Shown here: positions 1-7,282 of the stretch, one piece after another
Layout of the letters: each line of letters begins with the position of its first letter
Numbering within the stretch: position 1 is the stretch's first letter
From: Paenibacillus montaniterrae
Lineage (GTDB): Bacteria; Bacillota; Bacilli; Paenibacillales; Paenibacillaceae
Length of the DNA stretch: 64,000 bases
Assembly: GCF_018403185.1 (NCBI RefSeq)
Contig: NZ_BOSE01000004.1
Span: 310,001 to 374,000, forward strand
Direction of reading: 5' to 3'
The notes under the pieces: model-generated
Told to the model about the DNA's origin: nothing
Databases searched by the model: none
What the model saw: the letters and a program-made list of their open reading frames with translations, nothing else
Position numbers and translations under genes: made by a program

Positions 1-314
1 CCGATCAGAAGCGGCAGCGGCTTTGCAGGCAGCCATTCAACCCAGATTGCAATCGGAAAGAAAATAATAATCGACAGACTAAAATGTGTAGCAATTTGTC
101 TTAACGGACTCCAGTGCGGCACCTGAAACAAATACGAGGCGAGGCCAAAAAAGGCGCCCATAATCATGCTTCCCAGCATTTTTTTCCAGATGTCGACTAG
201 CTGCGGCTCAATTCCGTTTACAAGCAAAGCAGTTAACGTGACGAAGGTAATTATTGCCGTGAAGCCAAAGCCTCCCATTATACGCGCCAGCACATCTATT
301 ACCTTAACGTTCAT
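1..314 (-). CDS. DUF3021 family membrane protein (3' end outside window)
   Basis: This partial reading frame starts with an ATG that overlaps the last 11 bases of the LytTR gene and runs off the left edge. About 104 residues are visible. They begin MNVKVIDVLARIMGGFGF and contain alternating hydrophobic stretches, one near residues 10-30, one near 50-62 and one near 80-95, which fits several membrane segments. DUF3021 proteins are small four-helix membrane proteins usually encoded directly after a LytTR regulator, and that pairing is the main reason for the call. A ribosome binding site (GGGAGGTGA) lies inside the end of the upstream gene, so translational coupling is likely. The function of the family is not established; a role in sensing or in controlling the partner regulator is only inferred. 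Confidence 0.75.
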   Translation of the reverse strand, partial: MNVKVIDVLARIMGGFGFTAIITFVTLTALLVNGIEPQLVDIWKKMLGSMIMGAFFGLASYLFQVPHWSPLRQIATHFSLSIIIFFPIAIWVEWLPAKPLPLLI

Positions 315-771
315 TTTTGTCACCTCCCAGGATGAGTCGCTGCTTTAGTGCTGACACATATGAGCGCGATACATATTCCTTATTGCCGGATTTAAAGTGT
401 ACGCACAAGTTTCCATTGAACATCAGCTCAAAGCGGGCAATGCGGGCAATGTTTCCGATAACTGATTTGGAAAACCTCATAAATTGCTTGGGAGCTAGCA
501 GCTCCTCTACCTCATAAAGCTTCATCCGCAGCTCGATTCTGCTCGCTGCTGTAGCAGCAATAACCCGTCGGTTTTCTGCATACACATAATCAATTTCCGC
601 AGGCTCCAGCAGCACAGAGCGCTCATTTTCAATTCCGATTAACCTTCCTGTCGCAGTAGTCGATTGCTGGATTGTTTTTACTAGCTCAGCCAGTTCATTG
701 GTCCATTCCTTTGCCTGAATCGTAATGACTGTTTCCTCATGCTTGGCATCCACATCGATTCGAACCTTCAA
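304..771 (-). CDS. LytTR-family DNA-binding regulator
   Basis: This 155-residue protein has no receiver domain. The N-terminal half is a short alpha/beta segment typical of stand-alone LytTR proteins paired with DUF3021. The C-terminal LytTR domain covers about residues 55-150, with the run MRFSKSVIGNIARI and the later SYVSALKQRL typical of the beta-sheet DNA-binding fold. The family binds direct repeats upstream of its own promoter. The gene overlaps the DUF3021 gene and forms a two-gene unit with it. It is probably autoregulated, but I could not define an operator in the roughly 150 bases upstream. Regulator identity is confident; the signal it answers is unknown. Confidence 0.88.
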   Translation of the reverse strand: MKVRIDVDAKHEETVITIQAKEWTNELAELVKTIQQSTTATGRLIGIENERSVLLEPAEIDYVYAENRRVIAATAASRIELRMKLYEVEELLAPKQFMRFSKSVIGNIARIARFELMFNGNLCVHFKSGNKEYVSRSYVSALKQRLILGGDKNER

Positions 772-921
772 TTTCGTAACCCCCCTGCTCCTGCATCCAT
801 TATGCAGGTAAATCCTTCATACCACTATAATAACGGTATAAGACGCACTTTTGTGTACTTAAGCTGCAGATTTTGCTGCATGAAAAAAGCCGCTATGAGT
901 ATAGCGGCCAATTATCATCTA

Positions 922-1371
922 TTAGGTTTGAGACTGTTCGCCCTTCAATTTGCCTAGCATGCGGTGCAGCTGAGTGTGAAGGCTTTGCAGCTCCTCGACA
1001 CTAACCTCACTTTGCTCAAACAAGCGGCATGGAATGCTTTGAGCCTGCTGCTCCAGGTCTCGTCCTGCTGATGTCAAGGTGATCACTACATTGCGCTCGT
1101 CCTGCTGATCGCGCACACGGCTAATAAGTCCGGCAGCTTCAAGCTTTTTCAGCAAGGGCGTCAACGTTCCCGAATCCAAATACAGCTTGGCGCCGAGCTC
1201 CTTTACCGTTACATTTTCCTTCTCCCAAAGCGCCAGCATCGTAATATATTGTGTATAGGTCAGCCCAATTTCCTCCAAAATAGGGCGGTACTGCTTCATA
1301 ACCTCTTTCGAGCAAACATATAGCGCAAAGCATATTTGATCGTCCAATTTTAAAGTTTCCTGAATGCTCAA
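922..1371 (-). CDS. ohrR: OhrR-type MarR-family peroxide-sensing repressor
   Basis: This 149-residue MarR-family winged-helix protein closely resembles Bacillus OhrR. The reactive cysteine sits in the motif DQICFALYVCSKE near residue 14, and LYLDSGTLTPLLKKLE is the recognition-helix region. OhrR represses peroxide-defence genes and leaves DNA when its cysteine is oxidised by organic peroxide. A second cysteine six residues later is unusual in position and could modify the redox chemistry. The start is a TTG preceded by AGGTGAG. The gene is divergent from a glutathione peroxidase, and the shared interval carries palindromes of the ATTGCATACAAT type that suit OhrR, so both genes are probably its targets. 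No ohr gene is in the window. Confidence 0.88.
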   Translation of the reverse strand: MSIQETLKLDDQICFALYVCSKEVMKQYRPILEEIGLTYTQYITMLALWEKENVTVKELGAKLYLDSGTLTPLLKKLEAAGLISRVRDQQDERNVVITLTSAGRDLEQQAQSIPCRLFEQSEVSVEELQSLHTQLHRMLGKLKGEQSQT

Positions 1372-1390
1372 CTTTGCTCACCTACCATTC

Positions 1391-1404
1391 AATTGCATAC
1401 AATT
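1391..1404. promoter_or_regulatory. Candidate OhrR operator in front of ohrR
   Basis: The perfect inverted repeat AATTG-CATA-CAATT lies just downstream of a likely ohrR promoter read on the - strand (-35 TTGACA at 1434-1439 and -10 TACTAT at 1411-1416, 17-base spacer). The same core recurs in front of the peroxidase gene. This fits autoregulation by OhrR, but it is inferred from sequence similarity to known OhrR sites. Confidence 0.65.
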
Positions 1405-1459
1405 TTTTTCATAGTATCACCTGCAGAAACTGATGTCAAAGCATAAACCGAGCTTCAGC

Positions 1460-1499
1460 TTGACATTAGAAATTATATTGCATACAATTTAATTGTGAT
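1460..1499 (+). promoter_or_regulatory. Glutathione peroxidase promoter with overlapping OhrR-like operator
   Basis: A -35 box TTGACA (1460-1465) and a -10 box TACAAT (1483-1488) are separated by 17 bases. The -10 box lies inside ATTGCATACAATTTAATTGT, which resembles the AT-rich palindromes bound by OhrR (core TACAATTTAATTGT). A repressor bound here would block RNA polymerase directly. Confidence 0.72.
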
Positions 1500-1528
1500 A
1501 AATTAATTTTCGTGAGGAGTTGTGGCTA

Positions 1529-2014
1529 ATGTCTATTTATAATATCGAGGTGCAAACGATCCGGGGCGAGAAGGAAACGCTTGCTGCCTACAAGGGCAAA
1601 GTAATGATTATTGTTAATACCGCTACCAAATGCGGCTTTGCTCCCCAGTTCAAAGGGCTGCAAAAGCTTTACGAAACCTATAAGGAGCAAGGTCTCGCTG
1701 TACTCGGCTTTCCTTGCGATCAATTCGCCAATCAAGAGCCTGGCAGCAATGATGAGATTGCCCAGGCATGCGAGCTTAACTTTGGCGTAAGCTTCCCGCT
1801 TTATGGCAAAATCGATGTAAACGGCAAAAACGCTCATCCGCTCTTTCAGCATTTAGCGGCGGAAGCGCCTGGTCTGCTTGGCTCCAAATCTATCAAATGG
1901 AATTTTACCAAATTTATTGTCGATCAAGAGGGTCGTGTGTTGAAGCGCTTCGCTCCGAAGGATGATCCGGCGGACATGGAAAGCTATATTGCCAGTCTAT
2001 TAGGGCGTGTCTGA
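1529..2014 (+). CDS. Glutathione peroxidase family thiol peroxidase (BsaA-like)
   Basis: This 161-residue protein of the glutathione peroxidase fold reduces hydrogen or organic peroxides, in bacilli probably with thioredoxin or bacillithiol rather than glutathione. The peroxidatic cysteine lies in NTATKCGFAPQFKGLQ, followed by the GFPCDQFANQEPG motif with the conserved Gln and a second Cys, and by KWNFTKFIVD with the conserved Trp-Asn-Phe. The ATG at 1529 is preferred over an upstream in-frame TTG because GAGGAG precedes it at a suitable distance. The gene is divergent from ohrR and probably peroxide-inducible. Its last residues and stop codon fall in a short repeated motif (2001-2014) also found at two other gene ends. 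Confidence 0.92.
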   Translation: MSIYNIEVQTIRGEKETLAAYKGKVMIIVNTATKCGFAPQFKGLQKLYETYKEQGLAVLGFPCDQFANQEPGSNDEIAQACELNFGVSFPLYGKIDVNGKNAHPLFQHLAAEAPGLLGSKSIKWNFTKFIVDQEGRVLKRFAPKDDPADMESYIASLLGRV

Positions 2015-2050
2015 AAACACGCTCAGTGACCTCTTTCACCGCCTTTTCGC
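2001..2050 (+). repeat. Short dispersed motif at gene 3' end (copy 1)
   Basis: TAGGGCGTGTCTGA supplies the stop codon of the peroxidase gene and starts a small hairpin (GCGTGT...ACACGC). Further on, CTTTCACCGCCTTT is shared in reverse complement with the copy at 51963. The same 14-mer, with one change each, occurs at 19562 and 51963, also at gene ends. It is a small repeat of unknown nature. Confidence 0.55.
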
Positions 2051-2104
2051 CCCCTGGATGGCTAAGTATAATAAACGATGCATATACTGTATAGGACATG
2101 GATT

Positions 2105-2145
2105 CAAGCAGCGGATTATTGCATTTCCCCCTCGCCGCCTGCTTG
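2105..2145. terminator. Possible bidirectional terminator between convergent genes
   Basis: CAAGCAGCGG pairs with CCGCCTGCTTG across a loop of about 20 bases, between the ends of the peroxidase gene (+) and the YolD-like gene (-). The following + strand is T-rich, but there is no clean U-tract, so this is tentative. Confidence 0.4.
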
Positions 2146-2165
2146 AGTTCATTTTCATTTTGCTG

Positions 2166-2489
2166 CTATTCAAACTCAACGCGTACAACCTCCGCCAAGC
2201 AAAACCATTCGCCGTCAACCATAAATCGCTGCAGCTGCTTGTCAATTCGATCAACGACACCGATGATGCTCAGCTGCTCATAAGGATCGTACATATGAAT
2301 CGTCAGCGCTATGCGATGCCGCAGCGACTGCTGCAGCGCCCGATTGATCAATTCCTGCTCCTGCTCATCCAGCTGGGCTCTTTTTCTTATTTGCAGCGAT
2401 TGATTGAAGCGATTGATGGCCTCCTTATGCTCAGGCAGCATCATTCTTGAAGACTCCCACAATATATTTCCGCTTAGCTTATTGCTCAT
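2166..2489 (-). CDS. YolD-like protein
   Basis: This 107-residue protein resembles the YolD-like family, with MMLPEHKEAINRF near the N terminus and a C-terminal beta-rich part that includes IGVVDRIDKQLQRFMVDG. In bacilli these small proteins are encoded beside Y-family polymerases of the UvrX/YqjW type and are thought to be UmuD-like accessory factors; that function is not demonstrated. The start codon overlaps the stop of the polymerase gene by four bases (ATGA), so the two are a translationally coupled unit and probably share SOS control through the LexA box at 3741. Confidence 0.82.
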   Translation of the reverse strand: MSNKLSGNILWESSRMMLPEHKEAINRFNQSLQIRKRAQLDEQEQELINRALQQSLRHRIALTIHMYDPYEQLSIIGVVDRIDKQLQRFMVDGEWFCLAEVVRVEFE

Positions 2490-3718
2490 TTGTAATGCCC
2501 TCCTATTTTGTTGGCTCGGTCGCGTGCTTGCCCTGGATCAGTTATTGAGACGGCTCGCATAATCGCAGTTTCGCCATAGCGAGCTTTAATCAGATCGGTT
2601 GTACGCTCCAGGGCAAGCTGCTTCTCACTTTGGTTAAATAAGGACAGCTGCACGATTTGATCGCTGACAAGACCAGCCAGTGAAACGCCAATGCTGCGAA
2701 CAGGCAAGCCGTCCCAATGCTGATGAAACAGCTTCATCACAGTTTGAAATACGACCGTAGATACATAGGTGGCCTCCTCCAGCTTGAGCTGACGGTGAAA
2801 GCCTGTTGGATAATCAAAATTAGCTCCACGGCAAGTTACAGCCACTGTTGTGCCCATATAGCCTTTCGCGCGCGCTCTCTGGCAGACCAGATCGCTTAGC
2901 TCCTGCAGCGGCACCTTTAGCTCCTGCAAGCTGACATAATCGCGCGGCAGCGTCATATGATGCCCGATTTGCTTTTGCGTCTGATGCGTAGAGGGCGAGA
3001 CTGGACTGAAATCAATTCCGTTGGCAAATCGCCAAAGCACCTCGCCATTGACTCCCCAGCGGCGCCGCAATACGGCAAGCGGCGTGTTGGCAAGCTCGCC
3101 GATCGTATGCACGCCAATTCTATTCAAATGGCGCGTCATGCGCCGTCCTACCATAAACATGCTGCTTACAGGCAGCGACCACAGGGTGTTGCGAAGATCA
3201 TCCTGCTGCAGCATATAAATGCCTGAACGATTTTTTTTAGCATAATTGTCGCAGGCCATCTTCGCCAGCACCTTGTTGCTGCCGATGCCAATCCGAATAT
3301 ATACTCCCGTCATCAGCTTCACCTCATGCTGAATGGCTTGGGCCAACGCTTGCACATCACCGCCATATAAATGCAGCGATCCTGTAACATCCAGAAACTG
3401 CTCATCAATGCTGTAAGGCTCAACGAGATCTGTAAAGCTGTTATAAATCGATGTAATATGCAAGGAAACCTTAATATACTCCTGCATACGCGGGCGAATC
3501 ACGACAAGCTGCGGGCATTTGGCTAGCGCTTCCCCCAGCGTCTCCGCCGTCGTTACCCCAAAGCTTTTGGCTATGGGACAGGCGGCTAAAACAATGCCTG
3601 AGCGCCGCTCCGGATCACCGGCAACAACGACAGGACGATTCGCGTACTCGGGATGAGCGACTTTTTCTACTGTTGCATAAAAAGACTGGCAGTCAGCTAA
3701 CATGACCACTCGCTGCAT
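2486..3718 (-). CDS. Y-family DNA polymerase (UvrX/YqjW-like)
   Basis: This 410-residue error-prone translesion polymerase has palm-domain acidic residues in VVMLADCQSFYATVE near the N terminus and in YSIDEQFLDVTGS near residue 105. The helix-hairpin-helix region follows (MVGRRMTRHLNRIGVHTIGELA), then the little-finger domain. Compared with DinB, the family pairs with YolD-like proteins and is SOS-induced. The ATG at 3718 is chosen because GGAAGGG lies eight bases upstream; a GTG three codons earlier is possible. A LexA box overlaps the promoter. The protein would act in replication past DNA damage, with mutagenesis as a side effect. Confidence 0.93.
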   Translation of the reverse strand: MQRVVMLADCQSFYATVEKVAHPEYANRPVVVAGDPERRSGIVLAACPIAKSFGVTTAETLGEALAKCPQLVVIRPRMQEYIKVSLHITSIYNSFTDLVEPYSIDEQFLDVTGSLHLYGGDVQALAQAIQHEVKLMTGVYIRIGIGSNKVLAKMACDNYAKKNRSGIYMLQQDDLRNTLWSLPVSSMFMVGRRMTRHLNRIGVHTIGELANTPLAVLRRRWGVNGEVLWRFANGIDFSPVSPSTHQTQKQIGHHMTLPRDYVSLQELKVPLQELSDLVCQRARAKGYMGTTVAVTCRGANFDYPTGFHRQLKLEEATYVSTVVFQTVMKLFHQHWDGLPVRSIGVSLAGLVSDQIVQLSLFNQSEKQLALERTTDLIKARYGETAIMRAVSITDPGQARDRANKIGGHYK

Positions 3719-3740
3719 AATTATCACCCTTCCACCTTAC

Positions 3741-3765
3741 AGAACATATGTTCTATATTATTATA
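3741..3765 (-). promoter_or_regulatory. LexA (SOS) box and promoter of the Y-family polymerase
   Basis: The palindrome AGAACATATGTTCT (3741-3754) has the GAAC-N4-GTTC core of Gram-positive LexA sites. On the - strand a -10 box TATAAT lies at 3760-3765, so transcription would start inside the operator. The gene type behind it is a classic SOS target, which supports the call. Confidence 0.82.
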
Positions 3766-3918
3766 CACCTCGCCGTGAGCCATTATTCAAGCGGTATTTT
3801 TTTACATAGAGCATAGCGGCAGTCCAGCTGCTGCTGCGCACAAAAAAAGTGGAACATTGTTGCGTAATTTGTAACTATTGTAAATAGCAACACGTCTACT
3901 AACAATAGAGGTGATCTC

Positions 3919-4590
3919 ATGATAAGTGCAAGAAGCGTATTAACTACTGTCCTGCTTGCCAGTTTGCTGTTGGCGAGCAGCATTTATGAACCGAGCTATG
4001 CCCGGCAGCAGCATGCTGCATCCTTGCCCGATGCAAGCGTCACCCATAGCCAAGCGAGGCTCTGTTCCGCTATGGAAGCATCCCGAAACAGCAAGCAGAC
4101 AATTGAAGCATTTGATTTCAAGCGCGCGGCGGAGGAAGCCGACATCGTTGTTGGTGTGGAAATTTTGAAATTAGTCGAAGAGCTTGAGCAGCCTTCGCCC
4201 AAAACATTGTGGCAAGCAAAGGTGCTCACTGTTTGGAAGGGAGACGCTGCACTTGATACGATTCATATTTTGCAGGCTGGAAATAGCTGTACAGATTACG
4301 TCAGCAGCAAGCTGATGAAGCCGCAAGAGCAATATGTTCTGTTTCTAAAGCAGGCAGTCTCCGTGAAACAGCCGGACAGCTACTGGATATTGGGAGAGGA
4401 AACAACAATCTATCAGGTGGCAGAGGATAACTACCTTGTCAAGCATGCATACCCCGACCCGGAGCTAAAAGAGATTGAACAAAGCAAGCTGGCTCGTTAT
4501 TATAAGCATGAGCTGGGCTTAACGACGCAAGTTCAAGTTCTGGAGGAGCAGGCATTTTACAATAAACTTCAAGCTCAGCTACATCAATAA
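3919..4590 (+). CDS. Uncharacterised secreted protein
   Basis: The protein has 223 residues with a signal peptide (hydrophobic run at about residues 7-22, likely cleavage after SYA near residue 28). The mature part contains EEADIVVGVEILKLVEEL, a strand pattern TLWQAKVLTVWKG, and two widely spaced cysteines (RLCSAME and GNSCTDYV) that could form a disulfide. This beta-barrel-like pattern, with a conserved W/V-K-G turn, recalls NTR/TIMP-like secreted domains; that is a weak resemblance only. AGAGGTGAT precedes the ATG. A methyltransferase gene follows after 19 bases and may be co-transcribed. I do not recognise a function. Confidence 0.75.
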   Translation: MISARSVLTTVLLASLLLASSIYEPSYARQQHAASLPDASVTHSQARLCSAMEASRNSKQTIEAFDFKRAAEEADIVVGVEILKLVEELEQPSPKTLWQAKVLTVWKGDAALDTIHILQAGNSCTDYVSSKLMKPQEQYVLFLKQAVSVKQPDSYWILGEETTIYQVAEDNYLVKHAYPDPELKEIEQSKLARYYKHELGLTTQVQVLEEQAFYNKLQAQLHQ

Positions 4591-4609
4591 ATTCAGGAGT
4601 GTACTTACG

Positions 4610-5344
4610 ATGAAACAAAATAAATATGACGAGGCTGCATTTTTTTCTCAATATGAGCAAATGCCAAGATCTGTTCAAGGATTGGAGGCTGCCGGAGAAT
4701 GGCATGTGTTGCGCGAGCTGCTGCCAGATTTGCGCAACAAACAGGTGCTGGACCTCGGCTGCGGCTTTGGCTGGCACTGCCGCTATGCGCGCCAGCAGCA
4801 GGCAAGCTCTGTTATTGGCGTAGACATTTCAGAAAATATGCTGCGCAAAGCCCGTGAAATGACAGAAGATCCGCACATTTCGTACCAGCTTATGCCAATC
4901 GAGGACATCCAGTTTTCACATGCCCAATTCGATGTTGTCATTAGCTCGCTCGCATTCCACTATATTGAATCGTTTGCTGCAATATGCAGCAAGGTGCATA
5001 ATCTGCTAAAGCCCGCTGGAAGCTTTGTCTTTTCTGTAGAGCACCCAATCTTTACATCACGCAGCGAGCAGGACTGGCATTATGACGACGAAGGAAATCG
5101 GCTGCATTGGCCGCTCGATCACTATCAGGCAGAAGGCTTGCGCAGCACATCATTTTTAACCGATAACGTAATCAAATACCACCGCACGATATCGACCTAT
5201 ATGAATGATGTAATCGAGGCCGGCTTTACGATTACAGCAGTCAAGGAGCCTACGCCTTCAGCAGACATGCTGGCGCAAATCCCTGACATGCAGGACGAGC
5301 TGCGGCGCCCCATGTTTCTGATCATATCAGCCATCAAGGCGTAA
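4610..5344 (+). CDS. Class I SAM-dependent methyltransferase
   Basis: This 244-residue soluble protein has the Rossmann-type methyltransferase motifs. Motif I is VLDLGCGFGWHCRYA near residue 45, followed by IGVDISENML (motif II acid), FDVVISSLAFHYI (motif IV) and LLKPAGSFVFSVEHP (motif V/VI). The C-terminal part, with HRTISTYMNDVIEAGF, is typical of small-molecule methyltransferases. The substrate cannot be told from the sequence. It follows a secreted-protein gene by 19 bases and ends at a strong bidirectional terminator. Confidence 0.88.
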   Translation: MKQNKYDEAAFFSQYEQMPRSVQGLEAAGEWHVLRELLPDLRNKQVLDLGCGFGWHCRYARQQQASSVIGVDISENMLRKAREMTEDPHISYQLMPIEDIQFSHAQFDVVISSLAFHYIESFAAICSKVHNLLKPAGSFVFSVEHPIFTSRSEQDWHYDDEGNRLHWPLDHYQAEGLRSTSFLTDNVIKYHRTISTYMNDVIEAGFTITAVKEPTPSADMLAQIPDMQDELRRPMFLIISAIKA

Positions 5345-5367
5345 TGGCAGCGAGCGATAACAAAAAG

Positions 5368-5409
5368 AGGTGTTCAAAGCATCAAACTCCATTGACGCTT
5401 TGAACACCT
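5368..5409. terminator. Bidirectional terminator
   Basis: AGGTGTTCAAAGC and GCTTTGAACACCT form a perfect 13-base-pair stem with a 16-base loop, followed by a T-rich run on the + strand and preceded by A-rich sequence. It separates the convergent methyltransferase and anti-sigma genes. Confidence 0.85.
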
Positions 5410-5418
5410 TTGTCTGTT

Positions 5419-6246
5419 TTACTTTTGCTTTACGATTAATAAAATTTGCTCGGAGGTTGGCGACAGACTGCCTCCCTTAGGCTCTACCGTCAGCGTAATA
5501 AGATCGCTCGGATGCAGCAGCGGCATGTCCATATACAGATGCCCTTCAGAGCCGACTACCTGTATAATGCCGAGACTATTCGCCTGCTCGCCCGAAATCG
5601 CCCACGCCTGATAATCGTTCAAGCCGATTTGCGGCAAGTTTTCCAGCCATAAAAACGCCTCGCTCAAATCATCCTTCAGCCAAATATAGCCGCTGCTATT
5701 TTGCCCTTCAGCCGTTTCAACCCGATATCTTGCGCTGTTGATTGCATTGACAAACGACATGGCCCCAGGCTCGTGATCAAGCACATACTGATCGACATGC
5801 GCCGGATTTTTTTGCGCAGGCTCCTGCGGCGCAAAGATTAATGCAAGCAGCAGGACAGCCGCAGCCACACCACCCGTCACATATTTATGCTCGCTCAGCT
5901 TCGTCTTAAGCTGATGCCATCTGGCTTGTTGCTTCACATGGCGCTGCAAGGACCGCATATGCTTCTCGGATAAATAAGGCTGCTCCAAGCCTTCAGCTGC
6001 TTGCTCGCCAGCCGAATAAAGCGCCGCCGCTGTACCTTGAGCTTTATTGCTCCAGGCGAGCTGCCCATGATCTGCCAGCAAATCGCCCCACTCCTCTACG
6101 TGCTGGCGGCAAGCGCGACAGCCTGCAAGATGCTGTTCAAGCAGCTGGCGCTTGGCATGGCTCAAATTGCCGAGCACAAAATCAACCCACTGCTCCTCGC
6201 TATATCCATTACTGCATGACAAATGCTGTTCATGTCTGCTGGTCAT
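5419..6246 (-). CDS. Zinc-finger anti-sigma factor, RskA-like C-terminal domain
   Basis: The predicted protein has 275 residues. The N-terminal cytoplasmic anti-sigma domain has the zinc-binding motif HLAGCRACRQH near residues 40-50. A single membrane helix (VTGGVAAAVLLLALIF) sits near residue 135. The extracytoplasmic C-terminal half has the beta-rich pattern of anti-sigma-K (RskA), including YQAWAISGEQANSLGI. The start at 6246 is preferred because GGAAGG lies just upstream; it overlaps the end of the sigma factor gene by 17 bases. It should bind and hold the ECF sigma factor encoded just upstream until an envelope signal releases it. Confidence 0.88.
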   Translation of the reverse strand: MTSRHEQHLSCSNGYSEEQWVDFVLGNLSHAKRQLLEQHLAGCRACRQHVEEWGDLLADHGQLAWSNKAQGTAAALYSAGEQAAEGLEQPYLSEKHMRSLQRHVKQQARWHQLKTKLSEHKYVTGGVAAAVLLLALIFAPQEPAQKNPAHVDQYVLDHEPGAMSFVNAINSARYRVETAEGQNSSGYIWLKDDLSEAFLWLENLPQIGLNDYQAWAISGEQANSLGIIQVVGSEGHLYMDMPLLHPSDLITLTVEPKGGSLSPTSEQILLIVKQK

Positions 6247-6829
6247 AAGCATCCTTCCTTTCCTTCGCTTCATGCAAACCTTTTCTCTCCAGTTGCTTGC
6301 GTAAATTTCCGATGCCGTATCGAAGCCATGACTTCACTGTGCCGAGCGGCACCTTCCAATCACTGGCCATTTCCTTATGTGTTTTTTCACTGTAATAAGC
6401 GGCATATATCGCTTTTTGCTGTGACATAGGCAGCTCAGCCAGCGCCTCGCGCACCAGCTCGCGATCGAGCTTGGTTAGCGCAACAGCCTCGGGAGTAATC
6501 TCCGCTTCCACTGCAGTAACCTCCTGCCCGATTGGCACAACGTCTGCTCTCCTTTGCTTTCTGCGCAAATAATCCTTGCTGCGGCTGCGGGCAATAACTG
6601 CAATCCAGGCATCAAGCGAGCCTCTGCTGCTGTCATAATGCTGGCATTTGCGCAAAATTTCAAGAAAGACATCGTGGCATACTTCCTCTGCTTCCATCCG
6701 ATCATTGACAATTTTAAGAGCGATATGCATGACGAGCGGAACATATTGTTGATACAGCTCATTAAAGGCGTCAAGCGAGCCTTCGCGTATGGACTGCAAC
6801 AGCTCCGTACCAGACTGCTTATCAAGCAT
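6230..6829 (-). CDS. ECF-type RNA polymerase sigma factor (SigK/RpoE-like)
   Basis: This 199-residue group 4 sigma factor shows region 2 around LVMHIALKIVNDRMEAEEVCHDVFLEI-type sequence (residues 30-60) and DAWIAVIARSRSKDYLRRK. Region 4 is the helix-turn-helix around residues 135-185 (KTHKEMASDWKVPLGTVKSW). It directs transcription of an unknown, probably envelope-stress, regulon. The anti-sigma gene overlaps its 3' end, which fixes stoichiometry by coupling. ECF factors usually activate their own promoter, but I could not assign a promoter with confidence in the interval 6830-6944. Confidence 0.93.
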   Translation of the reverse strand: MLDKQSGTELLQSIREGSLDAFNELYQQYVPLVMHIALKIVNDRMEAEEVCHDVFLEILRKCQHYDSSRGSLDAWIAVIARSRSKDYLRRKQRRADVVPIGQEVTAVEAEITPEAVALTKLDRELVREALAELPMSQQKAIYAAYYSEKTHKEMASDWKVPLGTVKSWLRYGIGNLRKQLERKGLHEAKERKDAYDQQT

Positions 6830-6944
6830 TTCAACGGCTTCCTCCTTTGCTCATTGTAGACCAGGCCAATTTAACCCACTATACCATTATCATAAATCAA
6901 AAATTTTGCTCGCTCAATTGTCTCAAAATTTCTTAAAGTGAGAG

Positions 6945-7147
6945 TTCAAAAAGCTCGGCTTTCAGGACCAAGAAAATGGGGAGAAGCTTAGAAATGACGG
7001 AGCGCAGCGTAGATAAAGACTACGTGAGCACCTACAATGTTTCCGCAGGAAACATACTTCGAAAGCATCATCTTTCGGCTGAACCCATATTCGACGCTGA
7101 CAAAGCTACATGTGACTACATCGGCATCAAAGTTGGGCTTTTTGAAC
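6945..7147 (+). repeat. Dispersed structured element, long form (copy 1)
   Basis: This 203-base copy is bounded by the arms GTTCAAAAAGCTCGGCTTT and AAAGTTGGGCTTTTTGAAC, which pair over their whole length if G-U pairs are allowed. Inside are the conserved GGAGCGCAGCGTAG / CTACGTGAGCACC hairpin and the extra TGTTTCC-GCA-GGAAACA hairpin that marks the long form. It lies between divergent genes, with the ECF sigma gene on the left and the NEW3 gene on the right. Confidence 0.85.
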
Positions 7148-7226
7148 TTCCTCTAAAAAAATTTTATGCGCGATAAATCCAAACCGTTATAACCTGTCGT
7201 ATAGCTAAATGAATACGAAAAAAGCA

Positions 7227-7251
7227 GTTCAAAAAGCAACGCTTTTTGAAC
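7227..7251 (+). repeat. Mini-hairpin made of the dispersed element's terminal arms
   Basis: GTTCAAAAAGC-AAC-GCTTTTTGAAC is a perfect 11-base-pair hairpin whose arms equal the ends of the dispersed element with the interior missing. It stands 31 bases before the start of the NEW3-domain gene, so it would be in that gene's leader if the promoter lies upstream. It could also act as a terminator. Confidence 0.6.
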
Positions 7252-7282
7252 ACCCACTAAAAAACTGACAGGAGGGATCAGC

